Assembly: GCA_900073065.1 (NCBI GenBank)
Contig: FJOG01000044.1
Location: forward strand, 122,784-186,783
Direction of reading: 5' to 3'
DNA length: 64,000 nt
DNA from: Phialocephala subalpina
Lineage: Eukaryota; Ascomycota; Leotiomycetes; Helotiales; Mollisiaceae
Under the pieces are notes generated by a model. It did no database searches. It had not been told where the DNA came from and was given only the letters and a program-made list of their open reading frames with translations. The position numbers and the translations under genes are program-made. Below are positions 1 through 11,660 of the stretch, piece by piece; the stretch's first letter is position 1, and each line of letters opens with the position of its first letter.

Positions 1-175
1 TTGAAGCCTTGTTGTGGCAGCTATGGGACGTGAACGCTGGAGGAAAAGCCTAGCACGTGACCGGAGGGACGGTGACATCAGGATGGCATCGGAGGCATTA
101 CTAGATATAGTCATAACCGGAGACAAACACCCATGAAATAAATCTTAACCTTTAGTCGAAATTTGGATTATAGTG

Positions 176-823
176 CTACAGGCTATACCCGTTATTTTGC
201 ATAGACAATGCACTACCCGGCCATCTCAACTGGCTTTGCCAAAGAGTACCTTGCCTCCAGCTCTCTTGGTCCAAATCCTGAGCTCTTATATAATGATCTC
301 GGAACGCGCTCTCCCACAGGATGGTAACCTCCAACGCTAGTTCCTTTGGTACAGAAGCATCGTGCTTCTTTCTAGTGGAAGTGCGAATATAGTGAAAGAC
401 CCCAGCAGCCAGCGCAATTAAGACGACCCCGATACCAAGTACTATCCCAGCCATAGCTCCAATAGATATTTTCCCTTTCTCATTCAAATTCGATAATGGA
501 ACACTCGATGATGAATTTATTATCCCACCCGGTGATGTACCACTTGACTCAAGGACAGTCCAACTCCCTTTCCACGTATCTTCCCAGCTAGCATTCGACC
601 CGATGATCGTACTGTCCTTCGCCTGAATCACAGTCAATGGATTCTTGGATGGTGTGTTAGGGCCAGGAGCTTGGGCGAGGAACCATGCGCCTTCACCATC
701 GCCTTGGGCAGTCTGCCAGTTTACGCCGATGAAAGCGGATTGAAGAAAAGCTTTACCAAGCTCATAATTCCCACTCGGTCCTAGACCTGGTCGAAGTGGT
801 AGGTATCTGGTTGGCGTATCCAT
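176..823 (-). CDS. Single-pass membrane protein, N-terminus probably incomplete
   Basis: A 215-residue frame. Residues about 119-146 form one hydrophobic span (ISIGAMAGIVLGIGVVLIAL...), preceded by a Ser/Asn-rich extracellular-like stretch and followed by Arg/Lys residues. This gives a type I topology with a ~65-residue cytoplasmic tail. The frame stays open for ~36 codons upstream of the ATG at 821-823 and reads hydrophobic there (IPFALLNLTLTAP), but contains no Met. A signal peptide may therefore begin in a further 5' exon I could not place. I do not recognise a named family. The layout matches the next two minus-strand genes. It could be a receptor-like or wall-sensor protein, but no function can be claimed. 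Confidence 0.55.
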   Translation of the reverse strand: MDTPTRYLPLRPGLGPSGNYELGKAFLQSAFIGVNWQTAQGDGEGAWFLAQAPGPNTPSKNPLTVIQAKDSTIIGSNASWEDTWKGSWTVLESSGTSPGGIINSSSSVPLSNLNEKGKISIGAMAGIVLGIGVVLIALAAGVFHYIRTSTRKKHDASVPKELALEVTILWESAFRDHYIRAQDLDQESWRQGTLWQSQLRWPGSALSMQNNGYSL

Positions 824-1009
824 GATAGGTGCAGTGAGAGTGAGATTCAGAAGAGCGAAGGGGATCTTGATCGTTATATTCTGGGAAACGCTACTGCTTA
901 ATCGAAATGTGAAGAAGAGAAATGATGGCTATGTGACGATACGCTCGTAGTTAAGATCCCTGGTGTCCTAGAAGTAAAATGCATATTTCTTCTGGAAAGT
1001 AATAAGTAG

Positions 1010-2165
1010 ATAACGCAAGTAATAAGATTTAAATAAAAGCGCTTAAAGTATCTCGCTAGTTTAATATATGATTATCTCGCTAACGTTATTATTATAATGC
1101 TTTATTGCCCCAAATCTAAGATACTATAATATAAGTTTATTCTCTTTTTAATTAACTATTCTTATAATTAATTACTTTTATATTAAAAATCGCGATTTTT
1201 ATTTTTTAATAATTTTATTAAAAATTAATATAATTCTTTATATAAAATCTAAAAAAGTTATTAAATTTTTTTTATTTATTAAACAATTAAATTTCGAATT
1301 TCGAAATTTTAATTTATAAATAACTTTTTTAAATATTAATAATAAAGTTTAAAAAATTAAAAAATTAATTTTATAATAATATAATTCCAAATATATAATA
1401 TATTAGACTTTCTATTAATAATTTAGTTTTTTCATTAGAACTTTAAAGATTTCCAATAGAAATTTATATAATAAATTTTATAATTCTAATTTAAAATTAA
1501 ATTATTAATAGAAATATTTATATATTATATATATATGAAATTATATTAATATAAAGTTTTTTTTATTAATATTTAAAAAAGTTATTTATAAATTAAAATT
1601 GCGAATTTCGAAATTTAATTATTTAATAAATATAAATTAATAATTCTTTTAAGTTTTATATAAAAAACTTATATTTTATATCACGTGTAAAATTGGGTAT
1701 CCTATTGATATAATCTCTGGTTGACTTATAGTTACCACTTTAATTACGTAACCTTTATAACCTACGTAAAGCTCGCGTAAACTTACGCGTAATATAAGAG
1801 GTTTTACGGGGGCTATACGATTGTTATTCTTAGGCTATTATTTTATATATAGGGGCCCTTTGAATCTCTGGCAAAAAGATAAAAATTAGTCTAATACTAA
1901 TCTGATTTATTATTGCCTCCTTTTATTCTATACCTCGCATTTTAAGTTTTAAAGAATTATATTAATTTTTAATGAAATTATTAAAAAGTAAAATTCGCGA
2001 TTTTTAATATAAATAATAATTAATTAAAAGGGAAGTAAATTTATATTATAATATTTTAAATTTAAAGCGACAAAGCGTTATAATAATAACGTTAGCGAGA
2101 TAACTATATATTAAACCTGCGAGATACTTTAAATACTTTTGCTTAAATTCTATTACTTGCGTTAT
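1010..2165. mobile_element. AT-rich element with ~100-bp terminal inverted repeats
   Basis: The left end begins ATAACGCAAGTAATA and the right end finishes TATTACTTGCGTTAT. Over roughly 100 bp (1010-1110 against 2070-2165) the two ends are near-exact reverse complements, sharing GTATCTCGC and TATCTCGCTAACGTTATTA. The interior is very AT-rich and has no coding frame, as expected of a RIP-degraded or non-autonomous DNA transposon. No clear target-site duplication is visible. The interior holds a ~260-bp segment shared with 59.2 kb. Confidence 0.7.
1677..1939. repeat. Dispersed ~260-bp repeat, copy 1 (RIP-mutated)
   Basis: Aligns by eye over its whole length with 59214-59477. Shared blocks include GGTATCCTATTGA, TTACGGGGGCTATACG and TCTCTGGCAAAAAGATAAA. 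Most differences are C/G in copy 2 against T/A in this copy, which is RIP polarity. A solo LTR is one possibility: a TATA-like TATATATAGGGG lies inside and a CTAATACTAAT stretch lies near the end. It is not proven. Confidence 0.7.
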
Positions 2166-2170
2166 TTGAT

Positions 2171-2937
2171 GTTGGGACCTCGCAAGTTGAAGATATAGCT
2201 GATGCCGATGTGTATACCGAAACCCAGAGATGAAGTAGCGCAGCCGTGATGAATGAAGGCTAATCGATGCCAATGTTAGAAATTGCGCCGAGGAAGAAAT
2301 ATGACAGACTCACGTTATGTTGATTTAACACGAGCAGCCGGAATGCTTAGTATTGTTCGCAATAAGTAGAGACAATGGAGATAAAAGTTTTGCGCTGACC
2401 AAATTTCAAGTTATGCTATATATTCTGGTTTAATCATAGTGGACCTCGCCATGATTCACATACGGCTTCAATGTAGAAGTGAGTCAAGTGAAAGCTAAGG
2501 TATTGACTCCCGGGAATTAATGAAGAAAAGCATGCCCTTCAACCAAATACTGGTCAACATGACGATGGCGGAGACTAAAATTATAGACCAGCAAATGTTT
2601 GATTTAGGGCTGTCATTCAAGGTACTCATTCATGGAGCAATGCCCTCTGGCCCTGAGTTTAATGTCCCTGCTTAATGTTCGAATGAACATATATGGGACG
2701 ATCAAGCTTGAGTTGAATACAGAAGATGGAAGGATAAAGCCCCCGTCAATACACGAAGAATGTAGCAGCATAGCTCTTAGTATCGAAAGTTGCTTCTCGC
2801 TACTATTGGGCTAATCTCCATCCTCTCAACTAGTGGCCTTCAATACCTTCCTTAATAAACTTTAATTCTCACTCAGCTAGTTCATATCAAGTGATCAACT
2901 TCGACAAGCCAACGTAATAGGCCTCCCAGCCTCCGAT
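2171..2937. other. Intergenic, no supported gene
   Basis: Only short frames of 60-75 codons without introns or recognisable motifs. It separates the inverted-repeat element from the next minus-strand membrane-protein exon. Confidence 0.5.
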
Positions 2938-3117
2938 CTACACCGTCTCAGACAAAGCCTCCATTCTAATCCGCTCTTCGGTCCTCCCGGCTTTTCTCTG
3001 TCGTATTACCTTCCATGCGATCCATCCTATCCCAACGAGGTAGAGCAATGCCACGACCCCGATGAAAACAGAGCCACCAATCGAGGCATGCCGTTTACTG
3101 AGGCTTCCTATATCCAT
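2938..3117 (-). CDS. Small single-pass membrane protein, probable 3' exon
   Basis: A 59-codon frame starting MDIGSLSKRHASIGG and ending in a stop at 2938-2940. Residues about 13-38 are one membrane span (SIGGSVFIGVVALLYLVGIGWIAW), followed directly by a basic tail (KVIRQRKAGR). It is most likely the last exon of a longer gene. A good acceptor (TCCTAG) lies just upstream near 3127, and the sequence before it reads in frame as KFTFVSAFEASHKL across a GTGAGT donor. The 5' part could not be completed. Its architecture is that of the neighbours at 176-823 and 3678-4058. Confidence 0.4.
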   Translation of the reverse strand: MDIGSLSKRHASIGGSVFIGVVALLYLVGIGWIAWKVIRQRKAGRTEERIRMEALSETV

Positions 3118-3677
3118 TTTCTCGATCTAGGACCACGTGATGCTCTGCTTGAGACTCACAAGTTTGTGACTTGCTTCGAAGGCAGATACGAAGGTGAACT
3201 TCGGACGAAGTATCTAAGTGATTGAGTTTGTGTTGGAGGCAAGTGAGGGATCGTGGATGATGAAGCCGAGATTGTTAGACCAAGGGCATATGAAGTTGTT
3301 GCAATGTTCGAGCTATGCTACAGATTTCACGTACCCTTTAAGATGCTGCGATGATTCAAAATCTTTTTCAATAATAGTGGCAACGGGGCTTAGAAGGCAT
3401 GGGCATTATTCTAAGATATCGGGAACAAATAGCAGGTCTGATTCACAAGCCCTGACGGCATGAATTTGGTAACAATTCAGAATCGTTTGTGCAGTCAGTA
3501 CTCCCGAACAGTGCTTTGGAGGCGGCTCGTATGATGGTGGGTATACCGGAACATTCCGGACTGATTAACAAACTCTCAATTTTAACTCTTTTCTGGTATT
3601 TTAACTGCTCGGTAGAATTGACATCACAACCACAAGTTCTGCTTCCTCTCCGATACCTTCCGTGGCTATCCAGTGCT

Positions 3678-4058
3678 CTAGATGTCGATCTCTTCATTCT
3701 CATACCATTCCTGATTCATCAACTTCCTTTCACCTGCAAGATTTCGAAAGCTCTTCCATAAGAACCATCCACCAACAATAGCGGCGATCGCGATGGCACC
3801 TATGCCACTCCATCCAAAAACCGCTGCATCGTGTTTTACGCCACTACTTGAAGATGCCTTGCCCGTACTTAGGAAAGAGGTAGCCGAGTGTTGCACAAGA
3901 GTTCGTAGAACATGACTTCCCCGGAATTCATCCCCGAATGTCGAGAATAATGATGAAATTGACCGACTAGAAGTCGTAACTAGAGTAGAGAGGTCTGCTA
4001 ATGAGAGTGAGATAAGGACAGCGTAAAAGAAGAATCCGATGAGAAATTGGTCATGCAT
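3678..4058 (-). CDS. Small type I membrane protein with signal peptide
   Basis: 126 residues. Residues 1-21 form a signal peptide (MHDQFLIGFFFYAVLISLSLA) ending in a good A-x-A-like context. A Ser/Thr-rich ectodomain follows, then a membrane span at about 80-102 (FGWSGIGAIAIAAIVGGWFL), and a short basic then acidic tail. The Met at 4056-4058 is the natural start because it opens the signal peptide. Family not recognised. It is the third of three minus-strand genes with this plan in the first 4 kb, so a decayed tandem family is plausible. Confidence 0.55.
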   Translation of the reverse strand: MHDQFLIGFFFYAVLISLSLADLSTLVTTSSRSISSLFSTFGDEFRGSHVLRTLVQHSATSFLSTGKASSSSGVKHDAAVFGWSGIGAIAIAAIVGGWFLWKSFRNLAGERKLMNQEWYENEEIDI

Positions 4059-5716
4059 GTCGTGCTGTAGACTAAGGCTTCTCGGAATCGCTAAGGGGTA
4101 CTATGGTGGTCAAAGAATAATGTTATGTACTAGTATTGCGAGTTATAGCGTGGTGCCATGATTCACAGCAGCTATGATTCGCAAGCTGTTGCTTCTAAGG
4201 CGATTATTTACTTAACGACCATTCATTCATCCTCGATGATTTGCAAAAAGACTGGCATCACTACGGTAAGGCTGCGTGAATGAATTCCCTTTAAACAATT
4301 CCTTCGATTGTCCAACAATCGAAAGTCACGATCACGAAGTGAGGATGTGCCCCTGAATTAGCGGATCTTCGCTAGTAATAGGGCTTGGCTGGCGACAAAG
4401 CCTCTATTTTTAGCACGAACAAGCTAACTTCGAGATTTCATTTCACGACGCGACGACCTCACACTTTCGCCTCAACAAAACCATCACCATCTCCATTTGC
4501 ATCACGAACATCGTCTCGACTTTAGAAGATTGTTTTAATTCAATTGATGCGTCTAGAAACACCATAATTCAAGTGCTTGATGAACCAATTGTTGGCCAGG
4601 TGCGATCAGAGCTTTTCCGACGCGTCAAGCTGCAGGCTCCAGCAATCCGTCACCCAACAACAAGCCCCGTCCGTCTATTACAGAGTCATCTCGCCTGCTT
4701 ACGCGCTTTCTCCTTCTCCCCTCCAGATTAATATTGGCTAATGCAGGATAAACAAGCAGCCATCCAAGCACTTGCACAGCTCATCACGTGCACTCGACCT
4801 GCGAGGATCCTTTCAAAGCTTCAAAACACCACTTCCTGTTGTCAAAGGCATACTTTGAGCAGATGTGGAAATTGCGAAGGTTTTTTCTATCCCATCTTGG
4901 CATCAAGCTGAGAAGCAGATTGTCGGGTATTACATGAAAGAGGCAACGCGCGAACGAAAAGAAAGTTCTTTCAGCCCTGAACGCCACTCAAGGCTGACTG
5001 GAAGAAGTTCTGACCAAACGTCGGACAAGCGCCAAAGTGTGCTGATTCCCTCAAATCCATTCGTCCACGAACGGAATTATTTCCCCTGACTTCGGGTTCC
5101 TGCATTCAAGTGGTCTGGCATATTCCGGGCTAGGACTAGGTCAAGTGATGTCTCGTATTACGACGATGTGCTGGTACCCAAAAGAACGCACAGAATTTAT
5201 GCATGAAACGCAAACAATTAGCATGAAGAGATCCGATTGACGGACCTGGAATTTGGGTCACGTTGCGAGCCTTCTTCTTATTGCCGAAGGATCTCCTAAG
5301 CGCATGGGCAAGGCGTACTCAGGGGAAATGCCCCAGATTCTCATCAGTTCACTCGTCCGATGTGTCAAATGTTTCCGTTCGCATCAGGTACCCACGATCG
5401 ATGATTGGGCGATATTCAACCCCCAAGGCGGGACATAGCCTCCTTAGAGTCAGGTAGTGAGATGAAAGCGATACTTGGCATTGAAATCTGCAAACTGTCG
5501 GAGAGAGCTTCCAAGCGGTGGCTTTTGCTGGTGAACTGATACCAAGTGGTAATGTGCTACCAGGAACTGAACCTTATATATGTCCCTCGCTCTTTGAGCA
5601 GAATCGACTCAAATCTTCTCATCGGCATCACTCTTTTGGCCACAGTCACTCGTTGTTCTACCAGTCGCTCTTTAAGCTTTACCTTGATTCAGTCTGTCAC
5701 TTCCAGCCTCCTCATA
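4059..5716. other. Intergenic, no supported gene
   Basis: About 1.66 kb of mixed composition. The frames here are short, overlap on both strands and lack splice-consistent extensions. The last few hundred bases should hold the promoter and 5' leader of the secreted-protein gene at 5717; a TATATA lies at about 5574-5580. Confidence 0.5.
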
Positions 5717-7847
5717 ATGAAATTCTCCTCTTTCGGCCTCATGGCCGGCCTCGCTGTCTCTGCCCTTGCTGAAGACCTGTTGTTTGTCGACGTTTTTGAG
5801 TACGAGGAGTACAATGAAGCTATCACCACTCTTGGCATGACTGCGAAGGTCGTCACCGAGACCGATTGGCGTGCGATGACGACAGCAGACTTTGCCTCTT
5901 ACAAGGCTATTGTTCTTGCTGACCCCTCATGCTCTTCCGATCCTACCATCCTCGAATTCTTAGTTGACACCAAGGATGTATGGGGTCCAGCCGTCGAAGG
6001 AAACATGGTCCTGATCGGTATGTGACTATATTCCTCGTGCGGACATTTCGCTGACGCTTAACAGGCACCGACCCCAGCTACCATTTCAGCTCCGAACCAG
6101 GAGCGGGTGCCCTGATCGACAATGCCATCAAGTTTTCTGCAGCTGGCAAGTCATCAACTGGCGTATCCCAAACCGGTCTATACTTCGCACTCTCCTGCTA
6201 TTACGACTCGGTTGATACTGCTACTGTCGATACCCTGTCCTACTTCGGTACATTTGGAGTTCGCGGTAACCTCGACTGCTACAACAAAGCCCACATCGTC
6301 GCTTCATCTCCCGCACTCGGAGGCCTAGCAGATGCTGACCTATCTGACTGGTCTTGCAGTGTCCACGAGGCATTCTCTGTTTACCCTTCAGTTGGTGTCA
6401 ACGGTTTCCAAGCCCTTGCTATCGCCCAAGACATCATTGGTGACGGCTCGCAAACCTTCGGTGACGGAACAATTGGTCTCCCATACATCATCTCTCGTGG
6501 TGCTACTCCAGCTGGATGCGGCAACGGCAAATGGGAGTCGGCATTTGGTGAGGAGTGTGATGACGGAAGCAGCAACGGGACTCCTGGTGATGCTTGCTCT
6601 CTCAGCTGCAAGTGCTTGTCTGGTCGTCCTAAGGGAGATGGAACCTGCCTTCCTTCACTGAGCAACACAACTTCTTCATCCTCGTCGTACTCACCATCTC
6701 CAACACGATATGCAAACTCCACCGTGATCACTACTGCTACTGTTGTAGAGACAACGTAAGTTCACTTTCATGTTGGCTGTTAGAGAGCGATGTTGACATC
6801 AATAGAACCTTTTGTCCCGCGCCATACGTGACGCCAACTGTCCCAGACAAGACCATCATCGGCGTGGAGATTATCGTGATTATCGAGATCATCGTGGACT
6901 GCACTACCTCTGGTGAAATTACAAGTGAATCACCCTTTCTCCCCACTGTCTGTACCGCAGCTAACATAATGCAGTCACCTCAACCACCACGTCCGCCTGC
7001 TCTACGATGCACAAACCCATCTTCGCCACATCCAGTGCCGGATACCCATGCTACGTCTGCGAACTCTCAAAAGAAGGTCACCCCTGCCCCTCATCCTCCT
7101 TCATCACCGCCTCAGTAACAACCTGTTCCGCACCACCACCAGCCTACACCCCGCCTCCCCCCGTGGTCGTCCCCTGCAGCACCTGTCTCCCATACACCTT
7201 GTCGACTTGNNNNNNNNNNNNNNNNNNNNNNNNNNNNNNNNNNNNNNNNNNNNNNNNNNNNNNNNNNNNNNNNNNNNNNNNNNNNNNNNNNNNNNNNNNN
7301 NNNNNNNNNNNNNNNNNNNNNNNNNNNNNNNNNNNNNNNNNNNNNNNNNNNNNNNNNNNNNNNNNNNNNNNNNNNNNNNNNNNNNNNNNNNNNNNNNNNN
7401 NNNNNNNNNNNNNNNNNNNNNNNNNNNNNNNNNNNNNNNNNNNNNNNNNNNNNNNNNNNNNNNNNNNNNNNNNNNNNNNNNNNNNNNNNNNNNNNNNNNN
7501 NNNNNNNNNNNNNNNNNNNNNNNNNNNNNNNNNNNNNNNNNNNNNNNNNNNNNNNNNNNNNNNNNNNNNNNNNNNNNTGCCCGGCATTCACTGTCGCTGC
7601 TTCAAGCTCGGTGTATATCGTGACTGCGCCTGTGGTCTCCAGCCATGTCCATGAGCAGGAGAGTACTTATGTTTTCACGCCTTCGACTAGTGTGGCGACT
7701 GTTACGAGCAAGACTGCTGCGGCGAGTGTGAGTGTGACTGCGAAGGCGAGCGGTACTGTTGTGCCATTCACCGGTGGTGCTGGAAGACAGGAAGTCGGAT
7801 TTGGTGTCGCTGCTGCTGTGGCTGGTGTTGTTGCTTTCGCCTTGTAG
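5717..7847 (+). CDS. Secreted GPI-anchored wall protein with a CDDG Cys motif, interrupted by an assembly gap
   Basis: Exons 5717-6017, 6065-6755, 6806-6924, 6975-7209 then N gap to 7577, and 7578-7847; all three introns are 47-50 nt and keep frame. Residues 1-18 are a signal peptide (MKFSSFGLMAGLAVSALA). Residues ~19-270 form a globular alternating hydrophobic/charged domain with Rossmann-like strands (DLLFVDVFEY, SYKAIVLADP, NMVLIGTDPS). Next come a Cys-rich CDDG-type motif (CGNGKWESAFGEECDDG...), Ser/Thr/Pro-rich linkers with further Cys pairs, and a C-terminal Gly/Ala hydrophobic tail (GVAAAVAGVVAFAL) typical of GPI attachment. The head resembles a glutamine-amidotransferase/ThuA-like fold, but that is inference from pattern only. 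Likely exported and fixed to the wall. Confidence 0.75.
7210..7577. other. Assembly gap (368 N)
   Basis: Run of N inside the last exon of the secreted GPI protein. Coding sequence on both sides is Pro/Ser/Thr/Cys-rich, so a repetitive linker probably broke the assembly. Confidence 0.95.
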
Positions 7848-8552
7848 GTAAACACTTCCGACAAGCAGAGCACATCAAATGGAGGTCATGATAATGCTGT
7901 TTGGAACAATACGTGGCTGTATGGAGGCACGTGGGGAGGGGAGTTATTCATTTGGGGACTGGGAATATAATTACTTTCTTGGCCCTTCTTCTGGTAATGG
8001 CTGGATGATTGTAGGCTGTATAATTTGAAATATAAACAATATTCAGGTGCGGCGCCTCTTTGAGTTTAGCGCTCCTGCTTCGGGTATGGCGCCTCGCTGA
8101 CCAAGCGCTGATTTTGACGGGGCATGAGCAGCTATGAGCGAACAGGTGGAGTGTACGAACCTTACGCTCCTGTCACTTAGTAACCAGCTATAGCGTATAA
8201 CAGCCTAAAACTATACTGATTATTAGGGGCCTAGCAGCCTGTAGGGAAAGCCTGAAGTCGTTGTAAGCATCTATAGATTCCAGCGCCATCTGGTTGCTGT
8301 GGAACCTTTGTGGCGTCTTGGCACCCCTGCCACTGCAAAGACTCCTGGCCGTGACCTTCGTATAGGCGGGAGGATTCGCAGTCCGCGAGAACTCAAAATT
8401 CACTTTGTGCCTAAGGCATCCCGGCAACACCGGCTCACCGGCTCGAAATCCTCAACTTGATTAGTAATTCATCCTCCCCTACTTCCAACGTCGACTCCAG
8501 GTCCATGTGCCGTGACATTAAAGTTCCATAATCAGGTGATAATCAATCGACG
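7848..8552. other. Intergenic between wall protein and regulator
   Basis: About 700 bases holding the 3' end of the wall-protein gene and the promoter of the Zn2Cys6 gene. The 80-codon minus-strand frame at 8188-8430 has no motif or intron support. Confidence 0.5.
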
Positions 8553-10634
8553 ATGGAAAGCAGACGACGTCCCACAATGAGCTGCGGAAATTGCCGGTCA
8601 CGGAAGGTGAAGGTACAAATGCATTCCCCCCTCTCTGGATTGCCATGTTAACATACCAACAGTGCATCAAACCGAATTTGGAGCCCTGCCAAAGATGCCA
8701 GCGACTGGGAAAACAATGCGTCACGACAGGGGAGGGATATGCGCGCCCATACTACTATACATCCAAGGAGAAATATGAATTGATAGCGAGAGTGATTCAA
8801 CATTTTGTTCCCTCCGCTACGCTGGACACCGAGGGACTGCGTCAGATCATTGATACCTTCGATCAACATTCGCGAGGTCCAGGCCCTTCATCCGTGGGAA
8901 AGACTGTTGAGGCTGATGCACAAAATGTCTTGCCACCACCAAATACTCCGTCCCTGCCTGACGGACTAGACGAGGATGAGGGTGCAATGCTTGATGATGC
9001 CATGAATATACTTCGTAAGTTGCCCTACGAGGTAAAAGATCTGATCTGACGAAACTAGGTTACGAAAGTGGTTCCAGCACCGCTGTATTTCACCAAAAGA
9101 TATGCTCATCAATGTTGACGAGTCATTGTCCGTTTTCATCCGTGAAGACAATGAGAAGAGAAGGTATCCAGGACGGTCAGATAGTCGAGTCAGCTCACGC
9201 CTCTGACTTGCCGAAAAGAACAATCTTGGAAGCAGCCGCTGGTCGATTCTTCGCAGAAGTCAACAGCGTGATATTCGTTATGAGCGAAGATCTTTTTCAG
9301 TACCGACTGGACAATATATACAGCACGCGGCAAAACTGCAGTAACTCCTTTCTGGCTATTCTCTATTTGGTGTTAGCGCTTGGAGAGAAGTCGGAAATCT
9401 ATTTCAAAGCGGCTTGCTCGCTTTTCGACAAGTCCATCGAAGAAGGAAGCGAAGAGAGTATTCAGGTGGTCATGTTAACGGTATGACTCTAATCTTCACG
9501 ATGCTATTGCCTTGCAACGAATCTCTAATAGTCGCAGGTTCTTTACAGGCAAAACCGAAACCAAAGAAATCTTGCCTGGATTCTCCTAGGGATAGGAATT
9601 CGAATAGCTCAGTCTCTGGGTCTGCATTTAACTGACGGGTTCCAAAAGGAACACTCCGCGTACCGGGCTCAGTGCAAAAGAAGACTGTGGTTTTCGCTTT
9701 ATGAACTGGAGCAGCTTCTCGCATGCGCGTTGGGCAAACCATCAAGCATCATGGAGATTGACATGCTGCCGGGGCGAGAAATGGTGCGTACTACTCCAGA
9801 CTTTGGGCTCGATATTAATGAGATTATCAGGAGGTATATACGAGCGCCTTCACACCCTTAGGATACGGCGCTCAAACGGCAGCGTTTGGGAATATTATTC
9901 GTTGCATATGCAGCCATATGTACCTCGGCACTCAAAATCGGATTCCGATGGAGACAACGACCAGCGCCCTCATCAATCAAGTCGAGGTGTGGTGGAATGC
10001 CCTCCCAGATTATCTGCGATATACCCACTTATCTGCGCCTTCGTACTCCCGCGCCATTTGGTGCCTTGGCCTCCGATATAATTACGCCCTGATGCTAATC
10101 ACCAGGCGTTACCTTTTACAATCGCTATTATCCGGGAGTGACTGCACTGCAGAAGTGGTTAGTCGAACAGAAGTCTGCGAGCGCGCCAGCGATCGTTCCA
10201 CTGCCATCTTGCTGGATATGGCAAAGAACGATATGATCAGCGACTTGATATGGTTTGACACCCACATCATACTTTGCAACAACGTAGTACTCTATCTCCA
10301 AAGTCTGAGACATGCTTCGTCGCCGACGCACTGGAAACAGCTCCGGGACTTTATACCCCTCTTGAAATTAACGCGGAACTCACGTTTAGGCGAGTACACT
10401 CTGAGATGTACGGAGGCTCTCCTGGCTGAGGTTGAGAGCAACAGTGCTTCAGAGTAAGGTACAAAACGCTCATATTGAAACAGTTGCTAATATATCATTC
10501 ACAGATGCCCTTTAGCCAGTTTTGACTGCAGTCCTATGGCGGCATTTTTGGAAAGTGCTGATGATAATCTGATGACTTTTTTTGATCAACCAGATGGTTT
10601 GGATTATTCTGATGTACATTTTACGGGGTCATGA
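8553..10634 (+). CDS. Zn2Cys6 fungal transcription factor
   Basis: Six exons: 8553-8612, 8663-9014, 9059-9480, 9538-9783, 9831-10453, 10505-10634; 610 residues, frame kept at each junction. The zinc cluster is split by intron 1, giving C11, C14, C21, C29, C32 and C39 (CGNCRSRKVKC then CIKPNLEPCQRC). A fungal-specific regulatory domain spans ~190-400, including RLWFSLYELEQLLACALGKP. The C-terminus is acidic and aromatic (FFDQPDGLDYSD), as in activation tails. The protein should bind CGG-type DNA sites as a nuclear regulator. It converges on the MFS gene 1 kb away, so regulating that transporter is possible but unproven. The start gives the usual short basic leader before the cluster. Confidence 0.9.
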
Positions 10635-11189
10635 ACTGTGCCGCTATGTCCCTATGTAACATATACCATGTAACGAGTTCATTGGAGGCAAGTGTTGCTA
10701 GTTTTATGCAACAAGGGATGCAGTAGATCAGCGACAACTAGATTCATCAGCCTTCCAAGCAATGCAAAACGTTTGCGTCGCTAATAGTAGCGCAACACGT
10801 ATCTTCAATCCAGCCCGTGTTACTCAGGCACTGCTTTCAATAGATAAATCATTCAAGCCATTATTTGTTGCCATATTAACTCCGCAGGTGAACAATTGCA
10901 CTGCCCAAAGAAGAGCAAACTTGAATCGCGATGGGTCCGAAATAGGTGGGCCTGCATGTGCAGAGCCCGAAAGGTAATAAGTGCAAGCACCAAACCGTAT
11001 TATAACCGTTGGAAATCGGTTAAATTTTCCTAAGCGCTGTAATGTGTGCGCTAGCACGTGGCTGAGATATCACGTGATACGGCTTATTAAAGGATGCATA
11101 AGGTTGAATAAGCAATATTCTAATTGCTTGGAATATTGAAGTCTTTTGGCTCAGCTGACTAGTGCGGTCCTTATTCCCCACCCACGTCA
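10635..11189. other. Intergenic, no supported gene
   Basis: Contains short frames only. Marks the convergent 3' ends of the regulator and the MFS gene before an AT-rich block. Confidence 0.5.
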
Positions 11190-11600
11190 TAAGCGCGTAT
11201 ATTGAAATAATAAAAAATTTTAACTTTTAAAGAATTCTAAGTTTTGATATTAATTGGTTATTTACTTTAAGAATTAATATTTATTTTTCTTTAAATATAA
11301 ATTTTTTTTTTTTAAAAAAATTTATTAATTTGTTAAAAAGTATTAAAATACTAAAATGATATTATATATTATAAATAATTAAATAATATTTATAAAAAAA
11401 AATTTATAATATTAAATTAAATAATTTAAATTTGAAGGATTTTTTTATAATTTGAACGATTTATTATAAAAGAAACCAATATTTAAACCTTTTATAAAAG
11501 TCTAAAATTAATTATAAAAATTATAATATATTTTCCAGAACATGAAAATAATATATATACAACAAAAAAAATTTATTCGCCAATAATAAGTTCTCTAATA
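11190..11600. repeat. AT-rich block, possible RIP relic
   Basis: About 400 bases made almost entirely of A and T, with poly-A/T runs and no frame. No inverted-repeat ends or match to the other AT blocks was found by eye, so its origin is open. Confidence 0.5.
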
Positions 11601-11660
11601 TCTTTTCCAGATTTCAGAATTTATAATTCTAAGTTGGCCATGATCCGATTATACGCTCGC

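Noticed and set aside
7007..7654. Long frames crossing the N run on both strands
   Set aside because: They exist only because N codons contain no stop; the spliced secreted-protein model explains the real coding bases.
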